Assembly (NCBI GenBank): GCA_963800865.1
Contig: CAWDCL010000004.1
Location: forward strand, 1,488,001 to 1,552,000
DNA from: JALOKP01 sp963800865
GTDB lineage: Bacteria > Acidobacteriota > Polarisedimenticolia > J045
Length of the DNA: 64,000 nt
Direction: 5' to 3'
Position numbers and translations under genes: made by a program. Below are positions 42,012-50,416 of the stretch, piece after piece. Numbering within the stretch: position 1 is the stretch's first letter; each line of letters starts with the position of its first letter. Below the pieces are notes generated by a model, which had not been told where the DNA came from, made no database searches, and saw only the letters and a list, made by a program, of their open reading frames with translations.

Positions 42012-44296
42012 GTGACCGGCATCGCTCTCACGCTCGTCCTCGCGCTCGGATCGGCGCCGGCGTCGGCGTCGGCTGTGAAACCGCCGTCGCAGCTCCCGGC
42101 AACGCCTCCGCTCGCGCTCCTCCCCGCGGCCCCCAGCCTGTTCGACACGATCGATCCCGGCGTCGCCGTGGCCCCGCCACGCGTCCGCGTCGGGCTCAGC
42201 ACCGACCGGCGGGAGGTTGCGCTCGGCTCGACCGCGGGCCGGCTGCGGCTGCTCGACGGGAAGGGCGGGGCCGAACTCTGGACCGATCGCGCGGCGGGAC
42301 CGGTCCGCGTGGTGCGCGACGTGGGGATCGAGGACCGCGACGCGACGCTGGAGGAGGTGCGGCGGATCCAGGTCGGCGCGTTCCGCGACGAGCCCCAGGC
42401 CAAGGACCTCGGGGCCCGGCTCGAGACCGAGCTGCGGCAGCCGGCGATCACCTACTGGGACTCCGACCGGAACGTCTGGCGGGTCCGGATCGGCGAGGCG
42501 ACCGAGCCCGAGGCGCTGAAGCCGCTCCTGGCGCAGGTCCGCGAGAGCGGCTACCCCGACGCGTGGATCGTGCGCGAGCCGGTGCGGCGGCTCGCAGGGG
42601 CGTCGCTGCGGCTGCTCGACGCGCGCTGGAACGTGAAGGCGGTTGCGACCGACCGGATCGTCGCCGTGCCGCCGGCGGGGGCGCTGGTCACCGTCGAGGG
42701 GCGGCCGTACCGCGGCCTGGTCGAGGTCCGGCTGACCCCCTACGGCGAGGTGCTGGCGATCAACGAGATCGGCGTCGAGGACTACCTGCGCGGCGTCGTG
42801 CCGGAAGAACTGGGCCCGAACCTCTACCCCGAGCTGGAGGCGCAGAAGGCCCAGGCGGTCGCCGCGCGAACCTACGCCTTCGGGAACCTCGGGCAGTTCG
42901 TCACCGACGGCTACGACATGTGCGACACGCCCCGCTGCCAGGTCTACCGCGGCGCCGGGAGCGAGCAGCCGCTGTCGGATCGCGCGATCCGCGAGACGCG
43001 CGGAGAGATCCTCGTCTGGAACGGCGCACCCGTGAACGCGCTGTTCACCTCGACCTGCGGCGGTCACACCGAGGACGTCGAGCTGGTCTTCCCGGAGTGG
43101 GACTATCCCTACCTGCGCGGCGTGCCGTGCGGGCTCCCCCGAAGGAACGCGCCCAGCGCGGCGCGACGCTGGTCGGAAACCCGGTCGCCTCGGTCCCCGG
43201 CGCGCCCGACCCCGGACCGGAGCCGCTCGAGCTCGGCCGGCTGGTGGCCCACGGGATCGTCGGCCGCGAGGCCTACGACCCCGGCTGGCGCACGGTTCCG
43301 GTGCAGGCCGGCGAGGCCTGGCGCTGGTTCGCCGCCCTGGCGGCGCAGGCCGGCAAGCCGGCGCCGGCCGTGGTGACCGATCCTGCCGGGCGGCTCGCGC
43401 TCTGGCGCGCCACCGCCGCGCTGCTCGGCGTCGAGGGGAGCGAGCTGGTCGCTCCCGGCGACGAGGCGCTGGTGCTGGCGGTCGAGGACGCCGACCTCGT
43501 GGCGCCCGAGGACCTGCCGCTGGTCGCGGCGCTGTTCGCGCGCGGGCTCGCGCATCCCGATACCGAGGGGCGGCTCGATCCCGGGGGGATCCCGACCCGG
43601 GGCGAGGTGCTGGGGTGGATCGCGCGCGCCGCCGACCAGTACGCGGCGGTCCCGCTGGAGGAAGCGCAGGTCGCAACGGCGCCCCCCGGCGGCCCGGTGA
43701 AGATCGCCTCCCGCTCGGGCAAGCGCGAGTGGACGCTGGCGATCGCGCCCGACCTGCTGGCGGAGGTCGGCGGGTCCTGGCACCGCGTCGGGCGGGTCGA
43801 CCTGCTGCCCGGTGACCGCGTCCTGGTCGCGGCCGACGACGGCCGCGTCACGCTGGTCGCCCTGCAGGAGCGGGCCGGCAGCTCGGACGACCGGACCAGC
43901 TCGAAGTACCGCTGGACGAAGATCAAGGACCGCGCGGACCTCGAAACCTCGCTGGCCCCGGTCGCGCCGGTCGGCGAGCTGCGCGACCTCCGGATCATCG
44001 CGCGCGGCCGTTCGGGACGGGTCACGGCGATGGAGATCGTCGGTGTCGACGGGCGGGCGATCGTCGAGGGGTTCCGGCTGCGGCGCGCGCTCGACCTGCC
44101 GGAGACGCTGTTCTCCATGGACGTCCAGCGCGACCGCGACGGCACGCTGCGCCGCGTCACCTTCCGCGGCCGCGGCTGGGGTCACGGCGTCGGGATGTGC
44201 CAGGTCGGCGCATTCGGGATGGCCCGGCGCGGCACCGGCTACCGCGAGATCCTGACCCACTACTACACGGGGGTCGTCCTGGCGAAGGTGCCCTGA
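42012..44296 (+). pseudogene. SPOR-SpoIID/LytB cell-wall protein, frameshifted
   Basis: Signal peptide, then a SPOR domain (about 117-190, IQVGAFRDEPQAKDLGARLE), then the SpoIID N-part (GVEDYLRGVVPEELGP, KAQAVAARTYAF) to STCGGHTED. At the C run 43136-43140 the frame shifts; adding one C gives GLPPKERAQRG and a continuous C-terminal half with an SLH-like segment and the closing GWGHGVGMCQVGAFGMARRG, the SpoIID C-motif. Restored length is about 762 residues. SPOR binds denuded glycan and SpoIID-type domains cleave it, so the protein probably acts in septal peptidoglycan remodelling. As sequenced, the catalytic part is split. Confidence 0.78.
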
Positions 44297-44490
44297 TGGG
44301 GGACGCCGCTCCCGGAACGGCGGCGCAGCCGGGCGTAGCGCCTCTGACGGTATCCGCGCAGCCGGCAACGCGGCGCGAAGCCCGGCGCGAAGCCCGGCAC
44401 GAAGCCCGCCGCGGTCTCGTCGTCGCGCTCGCCGCGCTGCTCCTGCTGGCCGCCTTCCGGCTGGTGCGCGCCGCGTGGGGCGGGCCGTGA
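44296..44490 (+). CDS. Small membrane protein with RREA repeats, unknown
   Basis: 64 residues. ATG 44296 shares its A with the TGA of the SpoIID gene, and its TGA overlaps the miaA GTG, so translation is coupled on both sides. The first half is Ala/Pro-rich, followed by three 4-residue repeats (RREA, RREA, RHEA) from three 12-base tandem units at 44371-44406, then a single hydrophobic helix (LVVALAALLLLAAFRLV) and a short tail. No family recognised. The coupling argues that it is translated; otherwise it could be filler. Confidence 0.5.
   Translation: MGDAAPGTAAQPGVAPLTVSAQPATRREARREARHEARRGLVVALAALLLLAAFRLVRAAWGGP
44371..44406 (+). repeat. Three 12-base tandem repeats within a small gene
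   Basis: CGGCGCGAAGCC occurs at 44371-44382 and 44383-44394, and CGGCACGAAGCC at 44395-44406. Length 12 keeps the frame. It encodes RREA/RHEA and lies just before the membrane helix of the small protein. Confidence 0.85.
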
Positions 44491-45422
44491 GCGCGCGGCC
44501 CGTCGTCGCGATCTACGGGCCGACCGGGACGGGCAAGACGCGGCTCGCGGCCGCGCTCGCCGACCGCCTCCCGTGCCGGCTGATCTCGTGCGACGCATTG
44601 CAGGTCTATCGCGATTTCCAGGTGGCGACGGAGAAGCCGCGCGGGGCCGAAGCGCGTCACCCCTGGGCGCTGGTCGACTGGGCCGAGCCGACGCGCGACG
44701 TGAACCTCGGCGAGTGGGTCCGTGCGGCCGAGGCCGAGATCCGGGCCGCGCACGCCGCGGGTGAGGTTCCGGTCGTCGCCGGCGGGACCGGGCTCTACCT
44801 GCGCGGCCTGCTCAAGGGGGTGGCGGCCGCCCCGCCCCGCGATGCCGCGCTGCGCCGGCGGCTCGAGGCGCTCGCCGAGCGGCGGGGGGTGCCGTACCTC
44901 CACCGCGTGCTGTCACGGCTCGACCCCGCCACCGCCGCGCGCCTGGCGCCGCGCGACCGGCAGCGGATCGAGCGGGCGCTCGAGGTGCGGATCGCCGCCG
45001 GGGCGTCCCTGTCCGACCTGCAGGGGAGCGGTTTCGCCGGTCCGGACCGGTTCGCCACGCTGCGCGTCGGTCTCACGCTGCCGCGCGAGACGCTCTACGC
45101 GCTGCTCGATGCGCGTGCCGCCGGCTACCTTGCGGCCGGGCTCGTGGAGGAGGTCCGCTGGCTGCTCGAGACGCGGCACGTGCCGCGCACCGCCAACGCC
45201 TTCCGCGCCCTCGGCTACCGCGAGACGCTGGCCTGGCTCGACGACCCGCGGGCGGCCGGCGGCGAGGCGGCCCTGCTGGAGCGGATCCAGCGCAATACAC
45301 GGCACTACGCAAAGCGGCAGGTCACCTGGTTCCGGGGCGAGCGGGGCACGACGTGGTTCGATCCCCGCGAGCCGGACCTCGCGGACCGGCTGGCGGCGCA
45401 GGTCCGCCGGGCCGGGGGGTAG
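44487..45422 (+). CDS. miaA: tRNA dimethylallyltransferase
   Basis: 311 residues from GTG 44487 (GTG 44475 in frame is less likely because it ignores the 4-base overlap). P-loop GPTGTGKT at about residues 10-17, the DALQVYRDF substrate segment, GGTGLYLRGLL, and the C-terminal FRALGYRETLAWL. It adds dimethylallyl to A37 of tRNAs reading UNN codons. miaA followed by hfq is a conserved gene order. Confidence 0.95.
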   Translation: MSARPVVAIYGPTGTGKTRLAAALADRLPCRLISCDALQVYRDFQVATEKPRGAEARHPWALVDWAEPTRDVNLGEWVRAAEAEIRAAHAAGEVPVVAGGTGLYLRGLLKGVAAAPPRDAALRRRLEALAERRGVPYLHRVLSRLDPATAARLAPRDRQRIERALEVRIAAGASLSDLQGSGFAGPDRFATLRVGLTLPRETLYALLDARAAGYLAAGLVEEVRWLLETRHVPRTANAFRALGYRETLAWLDDPRAAGGEAALLERIQRNTRHYAKRQVTWFRGERGTTWFDPREPDLADRLAAQVRRAGG

Positions 45423-45445
45423 ACGAACGGCCCGCGGCTGGGGCC

Positions 45446-45451
45446 TATAAT
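45446..45451 (+). promoter_or_regulatory. -10 box (TATAAT) of hfq, leaderless spacing
   Basis: A perfect TATAAT, followed by 7 bases and ATG 45459. A transcript from it would begin at the start codon. No ribosome site is present between miaA and hfq. The box overlaps an in-frame ATG (45450), which argues against that earlier start. Confidence 0.6.
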
Positions 45452-45458
45452 GCCGCCC

Positions 45459-45689
45459 ATGAGCGCCGAGGAGCAGGATCTTCAGACCACTCTACTGTCC
45501 CGCTTCCGCCGCGAGAACACGACCGTCGCGGTGTGGCTGGTGAGCGGCAAGCGGCTCGTCGGCCGGATCAAGGGCTACGACCGCTTCACCCTGCTGCTCG
45601 AACACGCCGGCGCCGACCACCTCGTGTTCAAGCACGCGGTCGCGACGATCGGCCCCGCCCGCGACTTCCCGCGGGACGACATGCGCTAG
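45459..45689 (+). CDS. hfq: RNA chaperone Hfq
   Basis: 76 residues, standard Hfq length. The Sm1 motif (VAVWLVSGKRLVGRIKGYDRFTLLL) and Sm2 motif with LVFKHAVATI (usually YKHAIS) are present; Phe replaces the common Tyr of YKHA. It forms a hexameric ring binding small RNAs and mRNAs. It is preceded by miaA and has its own perfect -10 box. ATG 45459 is chosen over 45450, which lies in the -10 box. Confidence 0.93.
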   Translation: MSAEEQDLQTTLLSRFRRENTTVAVWLVSGKRLVGRIKGYDRFTLLLEHAGADHLVFKHAVATIGPARDFPRDDMR

Positions 45690-45720
45690 CCCGGATCATC
45701 CACGAAGGGCCGGGCTAGCG
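45684..45720. terminator. Shared bidirectional terminator-like inverted repeat
   Basis: Perfect 11-bp inverted repeat: CGCTAGCCCGG (45684-45694) and its complement at 45710-45720, with a 15-base loop. The left arm contains the hfq stop TAG (45687-45689) and the right arm the TAG of the PilT-like gene on the other strand (45715-45717). There is no T run, so it may act by hairpin alone or protect the 3' end. Confidence 0.5.
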
Positions 45721-47199
45721 GCGGAAGAGGCCGCCGCCGCGGCCGGCGGGTGCCGGCTCGGCCTGGGTGAGCTCGCGGATCCGCGCCTGCAGGCGCTCGA
45801 TCTTCGCGTCGTACTCGGAACGCTGGGCCTCGAAGCCGCGCGCCAGCCGCTCGCGCTCCTCCTCGAACTGCTGCTCCTTCGACTCCCGCTCGGAATCGGC
45901 CTCGAAGCGGGAGCGCAGTTCGGCCTGCAGCTGGGTGATCCGCTCGTCGCGCTCGGTCAGGTCCTGCTTGTGGCGCTCCTGGAGGTCGTCGTAGAGCTTC
46001 TCCACCTCGAGCAGCTTGTGGATCCGCGAGTAGTCGGCGTTCGAGGGCATGGCGCCTTCCTCTCCGGGGGCGTCGGACCCCTGGGCGGCAAAGAAGAACT
46101 TGCGCAGCATCAGGTCGAGGTCGCCGGGGTTGCCCGAGATCTCCATCGCCGTCTGCTTGGAAACGACGTTGTTGATCACGAGGGCCGCGAGCGACTGGTT
46201 CATCGACTGCATCTTGTAGTAGGAGACCGAGCGCTCCAGCTCTTCGGCGATCTCGCCGATGTTCCCCTCGCGGATCAGCTTGCCGATCCGCGGCGAGTCG
46301 CGGAGGATCTCGACGGCCGCGACCATCCCCTTGCCGTCGGCGCGCTCGACGAGCTGCAGGCTGACCACCGCCTTCAGCACCTCGGCCAGCTGCTGGCGCA
46401 CCTGCCGGTGCTGCTCGGCGGGGAACATGTCGATCACGCGGTCGATCGTCTGCGGGGCGGAGTTGGTGTGCAGGGTCGTGAAGACGACGTGGCCGGTCTC
46501 GGCCGCGGTGACCGTGGTGCTCATCGTCGGCAGGTCGCGGTTCTCGCCGACCATGATCACGTCGGGGTCCTGGCGCAGCGCGTTGCGCAGCGCGTCGGCG
46601 AAGCTGGTCGTGTCGGCACCGACCTCGCGCTGCGTGACCGCCGCCATCCCGTCGGTCAGCAGGAACTCGATCGGGTCCTCGATCGTCACGATGTGAACGA
46701 GACGCTTGGCGATGACCTCGTTCATGATCGCGGCCAGCGTCGAGGACTTGCCCGAGCCGGTGGGGCCGGTGATCAGGATCAGCCCCTGCCGCAGGTCGGC
46801 CAGCTCCTTCAGGACGTCCGGGAGGCCCCAGTCGTCGAGCGACGGGAAGACGAAGGGGACGCGCCGGAAGACCGCCGCCAGCGTTCCGCGCTGGAAGAAG
46901 ATCGTGCCCCGGAAGCGCGAGACCCCCGGCACCGAGTAGCCGAACTCGCAGGCCAGCCGGGTGTCGAGCTGCTCGAGCTGGCGCGCGTTGAGGGCGCCCT
47001 TCAGCATCGCGTCCAGCTCGGTCGGCTTGAAAGGAGGCCCCTTGAGCGGGACGAGTTTCCCCTTCAGCCGCAGGAGGGGCGGCCGCATCGGCTTGAGGTG
47101 CAGGTCGGAGGCCTCCTGCTGGACCATGAAGCGCAGGAGGTCGTCGAGCTTGAACGCCGACTTGGCCGTCTCCGACGCGACGCACTCGACCGTGCTCAC
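45715..47199 (-). CDS. PilT-family ATPase with C-terminal coiled coil
   Basis: 494 residues from GTG 47199 (GGAG upstream); ATG 47238 in frame is an alternative, 8 bases after a -10 box. The core (about 10-370) matches PilT: LDDLLRFMVQQEASDLHLKP, Walker A GPTGSGKSST, IEDPIEFL and TAAETGHVVFTTLHTNSA. The Walker B loop reads MVGENRDLPTMS, where PilT normally has GEMRDLET. A long charged coiled coil (about 385-480) and a GGGLFRR end are extra; ordinary PilT is about 345-370 residues. It is the only retraction-type ATPase here and is unlinked to the pil operon. Convergent with hfq. Confidence 0.88.
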   Translation of the reverse strand: MSTVECVASETAKSAFKLDDLLRFMVQQEASDLHLKPMRPPLLRLKGKLVPLKGPPFKPTELDAMLKGALNARQLEQLDTRLACEFGYSVPGVSRFRGTIFFQRGTLAAVFRRVPFVFPSLDDWGLPDVLKELADLRQGLILITGPTGSGKSSTLAAIMNEVIAKRLVHIVTIEDPIEFLLTDGMAAVTQREVGADTTSFADALRNALRQDPDVIMVGENRDLPTMSTTVTAAETGHVVFTTLHTNSAPQTIDRVIDMFPAEQHRQVRQQLAEVLKAVVSLQLVERADGKGMVAAVEILRDSPRIGKLIREGNIGEIAEELERSVSYYKMQSMNQSLAALVINNVVSKQTAMEISGNPGDLDLMLRKFFFAAQGSDAPGEEGAMPSNADYSRIHKLLEVEKLYDDLQERHKQDLTERDERITQLQAELRSRFEADSERESKEQQFEEERERLARGFEAQRSEYDAKIERLQARIRELTQAEPAPAGRGGGLFRR

Positions 47200-47246
47200 A
47201 TCCGCTCCGTTCCCGCCCGGTGGCGGGGCCCAGGACATCCCAGGCG

Positions 47247-47276
47247 AATCTAGGTTTCGGCGGGGCGCCGGTCCAA
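47247..47276 (-). promoter_or_regulatory. Promoter of the PilT-like gene
   Basis: Minus strand: TTGGAC (47271-47276), 18-base spacer, TAGATT (47247-47252). Transcription would start near 47240, giving a 40-base leader to GTG 47199, or an almost leaderless mRNA for ATG 47238. It lies back to back with the phosphatidyltransferase promoter in the 178-base divergent gap. Confidence 0.5.
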
Positions 47277-47365
47277 CCCGGCCGCCGGCGGCACGCTCCG
47301 GGCCGGGGCGGGGCCCGGCAGGGCCGGCCGGGGCAGGCCGGGATCGAGGCCGGGGCCGGGGCGCG

Positions 47366-47371
47366 TAGAAT
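47366..47371 (+). promoter_or_regulatory. -10 box (TAGAAT) of the phosphatidyltransferase gene, leaderless spacing
   Basis: TAGAAT, 6 bases, then ATG 47378. No ribosome site in between. It is the third case in the window of the same box at 6-7 bases from the start codon. Confidence 0.55.
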
Positions 47372-47377
47372 CGCGCC

Positions 47378-47986
47378 ATGCGGGCCCTGGATCCGATCCT
47401 CCGCCAGCTGACCCTGGCCAACCAGCTCACCCTGCTGCGCCTGGCGGCGATCCCTGCCTTCGCCCTGCTCCTGCTCGAAGGACAGACCGGGTGGGCGCTC
47501 GTGGTCTACCTCGGGGCGGCGATCACCGACCGGCTGGACGGGATCGCGGCCCGGCGGCTGGGCCAGTTCACGCCGCTGGGGGCCTTCCTCGACCCCGCCG
47601 CCGACAAGATCCTGATGCTCGTCACCTACCTCCTGCTGGCCCTGCCGGACCACCCCCGGACCTTTCCGCATTTCGCGCTCGATCACCACGTCCCGGCCTG
47701 GCTGACGCTGCTCGTCGTGCTGCGCGACCTGCTGATCGTGATCGTCGCGCTGGGGCTCTACCTCGCGCACCACGAGACCCGGTTCGCCCCGAGCCGGCTG
47801 GGGAAGTGGAACACCGGCTGGGAGATGGGGACCGCGGGGGTGTTTCTGCTGGCGAACGTCTGGGACCGCGTCCCGGAAGAGCTGCTCGTCTTCGGCGTCT
47901 GGAGCACGGCCGCGATGCTGGTCGCCTCGGGGGTCTCCTACCTGATGCGCCTCGGGCAGTCGATGCGCACCGCGAGCGGCGCGTGA
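47378..47986 (+). CDS. pgsA: CDP-alcohol phosphatidyltransferase (PgsA-like)
   Basis: 202 residues with about six membrane helices. The CDP-alcohol phosphotransferase signature D-x2-DG-x2-AR-x8-G-x3-D-x3-D is complete (DRLDGIAARR, then LGAFLDPAADK). It transfers a phosphatidyl group from CDP-diacylglycerol to an alcohol at the inner membrane. NQLTLLRLAAIPAFALL at the N-terminus favours the phosphatidylglycerophosphate synthase group, but the substrate alcohol is not certain. Its stop overlaps the mutS2 GTG. Confidence 0.88.
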   Translation: MRALDPILRQLTLANQLTLLRLAAIPAFALLLLEGQTGWALVVYLGAAITDRLDGIAARRLGQFTPLGAFLDPAADKILMLVTYLLLALPDHPRTFPHFALDHHVPAWLTLLVVLRDLLIVIVALGLYLAHHETRFAPSRLGKWNTGWEMGTAGVFLLANVWDRVPEELLVFGVWSTAAMLVASGVSYLMRLGQSMRTASGA

Positions 47987-50416
47987 TCGCCGGCGTGGAG
48001 GTCCGGGCGCGGCTCGAGCTGTCGCGCGTCCTGGAGATGATCGCCGAGGGGACCCGCACCCCGATGGGGCACGACCAGGCGCTGGCGCTGGCCCCCGTCG
48101 CGGTCCCGGACGACGCGCTGCGGGCCCAGGAGCGGGCCGCCGGGATGCGGCGGGTCCACGCCGAGCGCGGGCGCCTCCCGATGGTCGCGGTCGAGGACCC
48201 GGCCGGCGTGCTCGTCGAACTGGCGGTCGCCGGGCGCACCCTGCCGGGCCGCGAGATCTTCGAGACCGTGCGGCTGCTCGTGGTGGCGCGCGAGGTCGCG
48301 GGCTTCCTGCGCGCGCTCGATCCCGACGAGTTCCCGGCGCTGGCGGGGGAATGGGCCCGCTTTCCCGAGCTGGAAGGGGTCGTCGGCTCGATCGAGGGGA
48401 ACCTCAGCCCGGCCGGCTTCGTCGAGGACCACGCCTCGCCCGAGCTGGGCCGCGTGCGGCGCGACATCCGCCAGCTCTCGGAGCGGCTGACCGAGACGCT
48501 GCAGAAGATCCTGCGCGCCGAGGCCGGAGGCCCGGTGCTGCAGGACGACTTCATCACGGTCCGCAACAACCGCTTCGTGCTGCCGGTGCGTACCGACGCC
48601 CCGCGCCGCTTCTCCGGGATCGTCCACGCCACCTCCGGCAGCTCGCACACGCTCTTCATCGAGCCGATGGAGACGGTCGAGATCAACAACCAGCTGGTCG
48701 CGCTCAAGGACGAGGAGCAGCGCGAGGTCGAGCGGATCCTGACGATGTACACCGAGCTGCTGCGGGCCGCGCGCGAGGAGATCGCGGAGACGGCGCGCGT
48801 GCTGGGCGAGCTCGACCGGCTGGAGGCGATCGCGCGCTGGGCCGACGCCGTGCGCGCCGTGCAGCCCGACCTGCAGCCGGGCGGGGGGCTGCGGCTGCGG
48901 CGCGCGCGCCACCCGGTGCTCGAGGCGACGCTGGCCGCGGCCGACCCGCCGCGCGCGATGGTGCCGGTCGACGTCGACCTGCCGCGCGAGCTGCGCGCGC
49001 TCGTGATCTCGGGGCCCAACGCGGGCGGGAAGACGGTCGCGCTCAAGACGATCGGCCTGATCGCGCTGATGGCGCACACCGGACTGCCGGTCCCGGCCGA
49101 CGAGGCCGCGATGCCGCTCTTCTCGACGGATCGACGCCGACATCGGCGACGAGCAGTCGATCGCCGAGAGCCTGTCGACCTTCGCCAGCCACGTGAAGAA
49201 CCTGGCGACGGTGCTGGCCGGCGCGCAGCCGCCGGCGCTGGCGCTGATCGACGAGATCGGGACCGGGACCGACCCCGCCGAGGGGGCCGCGCTGGGGACC
49301 GCGACGCTCGACCGGCTGGTCCAGCTCGGGGTCCACGTCGTGGCCACCACGCACCACGCGGCGATCAAGGCCTGGGCCTACCGCGCCCAGGGCGCGCTCA
49401 ACGCCGCCTGCGACTTCGACCAGGCGACGCTGCGGCCGACCTACCGGCTGGTCCCCGGCGTGGCCGGGGCGTCGATCGGGCTGACGATGGCCGAGCAGCT
49501 GGGACTCGACCCGACGATCGTGGCCGAGGCGCGGCGGCGGCTCGACCCGACCGGGGTCGAGACCGCGACCGTGCTCGACGCGGTCCGCAGCCTCGCCTCC
49601 GACCTCGAGACGCGGCGCGCGGAGCTGACCGAGACGCGGCGCCGGCTGGAGCGCGAGGCCGCCGCGCGCGACGCCGAGCGCCGGGCCGACGAGGAGAAGC
49701 GCCGCGCCGAGTGGACGCGGCGGGTGGAAGAGATGACGCGGGCCTTCCGCGCCGAGGCGGAACGGATGCTCAAGCGGCTCGACGACGTGCGCGAGAAACG
49801 CCTGCTGGACCGTGAGCGCGCGGCGCGCGAGCGCGAGTTGAAGGAACGCTTCGCCGAGGAGGTCGCGGCGGCGCGACGGACCGAGCCGCCCCCCGCGGCG
49901 TGGACGCCGGAGGAGGGGGGGAAGGTCCTCGTCGCCTCGCTCGGCCGCGAAGGGGTGATCCGCGGGATCATCGGGGCGCGGGCCGAGGTCCGGCTGGGGG
50001 CGGCGATCTTCACCGTGCCGGTGGACGACCTGCGGCCGGCCGCGCCGCCGCCGGCGGCCGGCGGGGCGGGGGCGCCGGTTGCGCCGCGCGGGCCGCGCAC
50101 GGGCGCGGACGCCGGGCGCGCAGGGAAGCACCCGATCGGACGGTCCGCCGAGGCCGCGGAGCGCGCCGCGGTGCGCGAACTGATCCTGCTCGGCTATCGC
50201 GTCGACGAGGCGCTCGACGCGGTCGACAAGTACCTCGACGAGGCGCAGCTCGCCGGGTTGACCGAGGTCCGGCTGGTCCACGGCTTCGGCACCGGCGCGC
50301 TGAAGAAGGCGATCCGCGAGCACGTCAGCGCGCACGCCGAGGTCGTGTCGTGGCGCGACGGGCGGCCGGACGAGGGGGGAGGCGGCGCGACCGTCGTCGC
50401 TCTCCGGACCGAGTGA
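47983..50416 (+). pseudogene. mutS2: Endonuclease MutS2, frameshifted in the ATPase domain
   Basis: GTG overlaps the phosphatidyltransferase stop. The first part (to about 49128) has the MutS2 core and Walker A ISGPNAGGKTVALKT; the second, in the next frame, resumes with IDADIGDEQSIAESLSTFASH, Walker B ALIDEIGTGTDP, the long coiled coil and the C-terminal Smr domain (AAVRELILLGYRVDEALDAVDKYL, LVHGFGTGALKKAI). One extra base in 49121-49130 explains the break. Repaired length is about 810 residues, normal for MutS2. It acts in ribosome-collision rescue or recombination control. As sequenced, the ATPase is split between Walker A and B. Confidence 0.85.
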
